Under the pieces are notes generated by a model, which had not been told where the DNA came from, searched no databases, and worked only from the letters and a program-made list of their open reading frames with translations. A program made the position numbers and the translations under genes. Shown piece after piece: positions 5,105 through 5,415 of a DNA stretch of 5,415 nt. Each line of letters starts with the position of its first letter. Positions within the stretch are counted from its first letter, which is position 1. The DNA is taken from NCBI GenBank assembly GCA_934476675.1, contig CAKSOE010000057.1, positions 1 to 5,415 on the forward strand, in the 5' to 3' direction. This stretch comes from an uncultured Clostridia bacterium. GTDB lineage: Bacteria; Bacillota; Clostridia; UBA1381.

Positions 5105-5415
5105 TTTAAAATCGACCTCCAATCGTCTACAATTTTTGTTGCTATATTTTCTTTTTGTTCCAATGCTTTTAACACAGTTTCATCAACCGTATTCTTCACA
5201 ACAAGGTGTATGTACAGGCAGTTATTTTTCTGTCCGATACGATGAATCCTTGCTTTCGCCTGTGAATAATCGGCAAAGTTATATGACAGCGAATAGAACA
5301 CCATTGTTCTTGCAGCAGTCAGCGTAAGCCCCATTGATACCGTTTGCAGCTGCCCCACAAATACCATGCATTCAGGATTGTTCTGAAAAGCATCGACCTC
5401 CGCCGCTCTGTCCTT
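5101..5415 (-). CDS. SNF2-family DNA helicase/translocase, C-terminal fragment (5' end outside window)
   Basis: The last 104 codons of an SNF2-type superfamily 2 ATPase; the frame is open from the window edge and ends with TGA at 5101-5103. The visible part is the end of the second RecA-like domain. A motif V region reads VGQLQTVSMGLTLTAA, and motif VI reads QAKARIHRIGQ, the classic QxxxRxHRxGQ with its arginine finger. It is followed by the usual closing region with TVDETVLKALEQKE. Proteins of this family translocate on double-stranded DNA using ATP; phage versions are common in replication modules of Firmicutes phages, where their exact role is not settled. The Walker A and B motifs would lie beyond the window. 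The stop codon overlaps the next gene's ATG (ATGA), so the two are probably translationally coupled. The SNF2 assignment is firm; the role in replication is inferred from its neighbours. Confidence 0.93.
   Translation of the reverse strand, partial: KDRAAEVDAFQNNPECMVFVGQLQTVSMGLTLTAARTMVFYSLSYNFADYSQAKARIHRIGQKNNCLYIHLVVKNTVDETVLKALEQKENIATKIVDDWRSILK
5115..5120 (-). promoter_or_regulatory. ribosome binding site deciding the start of the coiled-coil gene
   Basis: The minus strand reads GGAGGT here, 10 nt before the ATG at 5102-5104. It lies inside the 3' end of the SNF2 gene. It excludes the in-frame TTG at 5120-5122 as a start, because that codon overlaps the site itself. Confidence 0.8.

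Noticed and set aside
5102..5122. TTG at 5120-5122 as the start of the coiled-coil gene
   Set aside because: That codon overlaps the GGAGGT ribosome binding site. The ATG at 5102-5104 has proper spacing and an ATGA overlap with the preceding gene.
1..5415. Alternative genetic code, as in some gut phages with TAG or TGA reassigned
   Set aside because: The large genes read through fully under the standard code. Both TAA and TGA end genes at sensible places next to ribosome binding sites, and the single internal TAA is better explained locally.
1..5415. CRISPR array, tRNA or rRNA gene, insertion sequence with transposase
   Set aside because: No spaced direct repeats, cloverleaf sequence or transposase motifs were seen on either strand.

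Overview
The window is a compact DNA-replication module of a bacteriophage or prophage. The A+T-rich sequence, the very strong GGAGG-type ribosome binding sites and the protein styles suggest a host in the Firmicutes, probably Clostridia. That host assignment is inference: there is no host gene, tRNA or attachment site here to confirm it, and I cannot tell a free phage from a prophage. Every gene I can support lies on the minus strand, so the operon is transcribed from high to low coordinates. There is no stretch over 300 bases without a gene.

In transcription order: (1) the C-terminal end of an SNF2-family helicase (5101-5415, truncated by the window edge); (2) a 134-aa coiled-coil protein of unknown function (4700-5104), overlapping the helicase stop by ATGA; (3) a 199-aa four-cysteine protein (4080-4679) that may be the phage single-strand-binding type protein. 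Its reading frame continues past an in-frame TAA for another 49 codons of coding-looking sequence (3930-4079). (4) A 63-nt spacer with a strong hairpin just ahead of the ribosome binding site of (5), a 635-aa family A DNA polymerase with an active-looking 3'-5' exonuclease (1959-3866). (6) A structured spacer (1816-1958) containing most of a 106-bp imperfect palindrome that begins at the polymerase stop codon, then a small hairpin. (7) A hidden 44-aa gene (1681-1815). (8) The N-terminal 559 residues of a primase-helicase: an archaeo-eukaryotic-type primase domain, a cysteine-rich middle and the start of a DUF927 domain (1-1679, running off the window).

Together these encode most of a self-sufficient replication fork: priming and probably unwinding (primase-DUF927), synthesis and proofreading (polymerase), possible strand protection (four-cysteine protein) and DNA remodelling (SNF2). 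Genes are tightly packed with overlaps or near-abutting ends, which suggests translational coupling. The least ordinary signals are not the genes but the internal ochre codon in gene 3, the 106-bp palindrome after the polymerase gene, and the hairpin in the polymerase leader.
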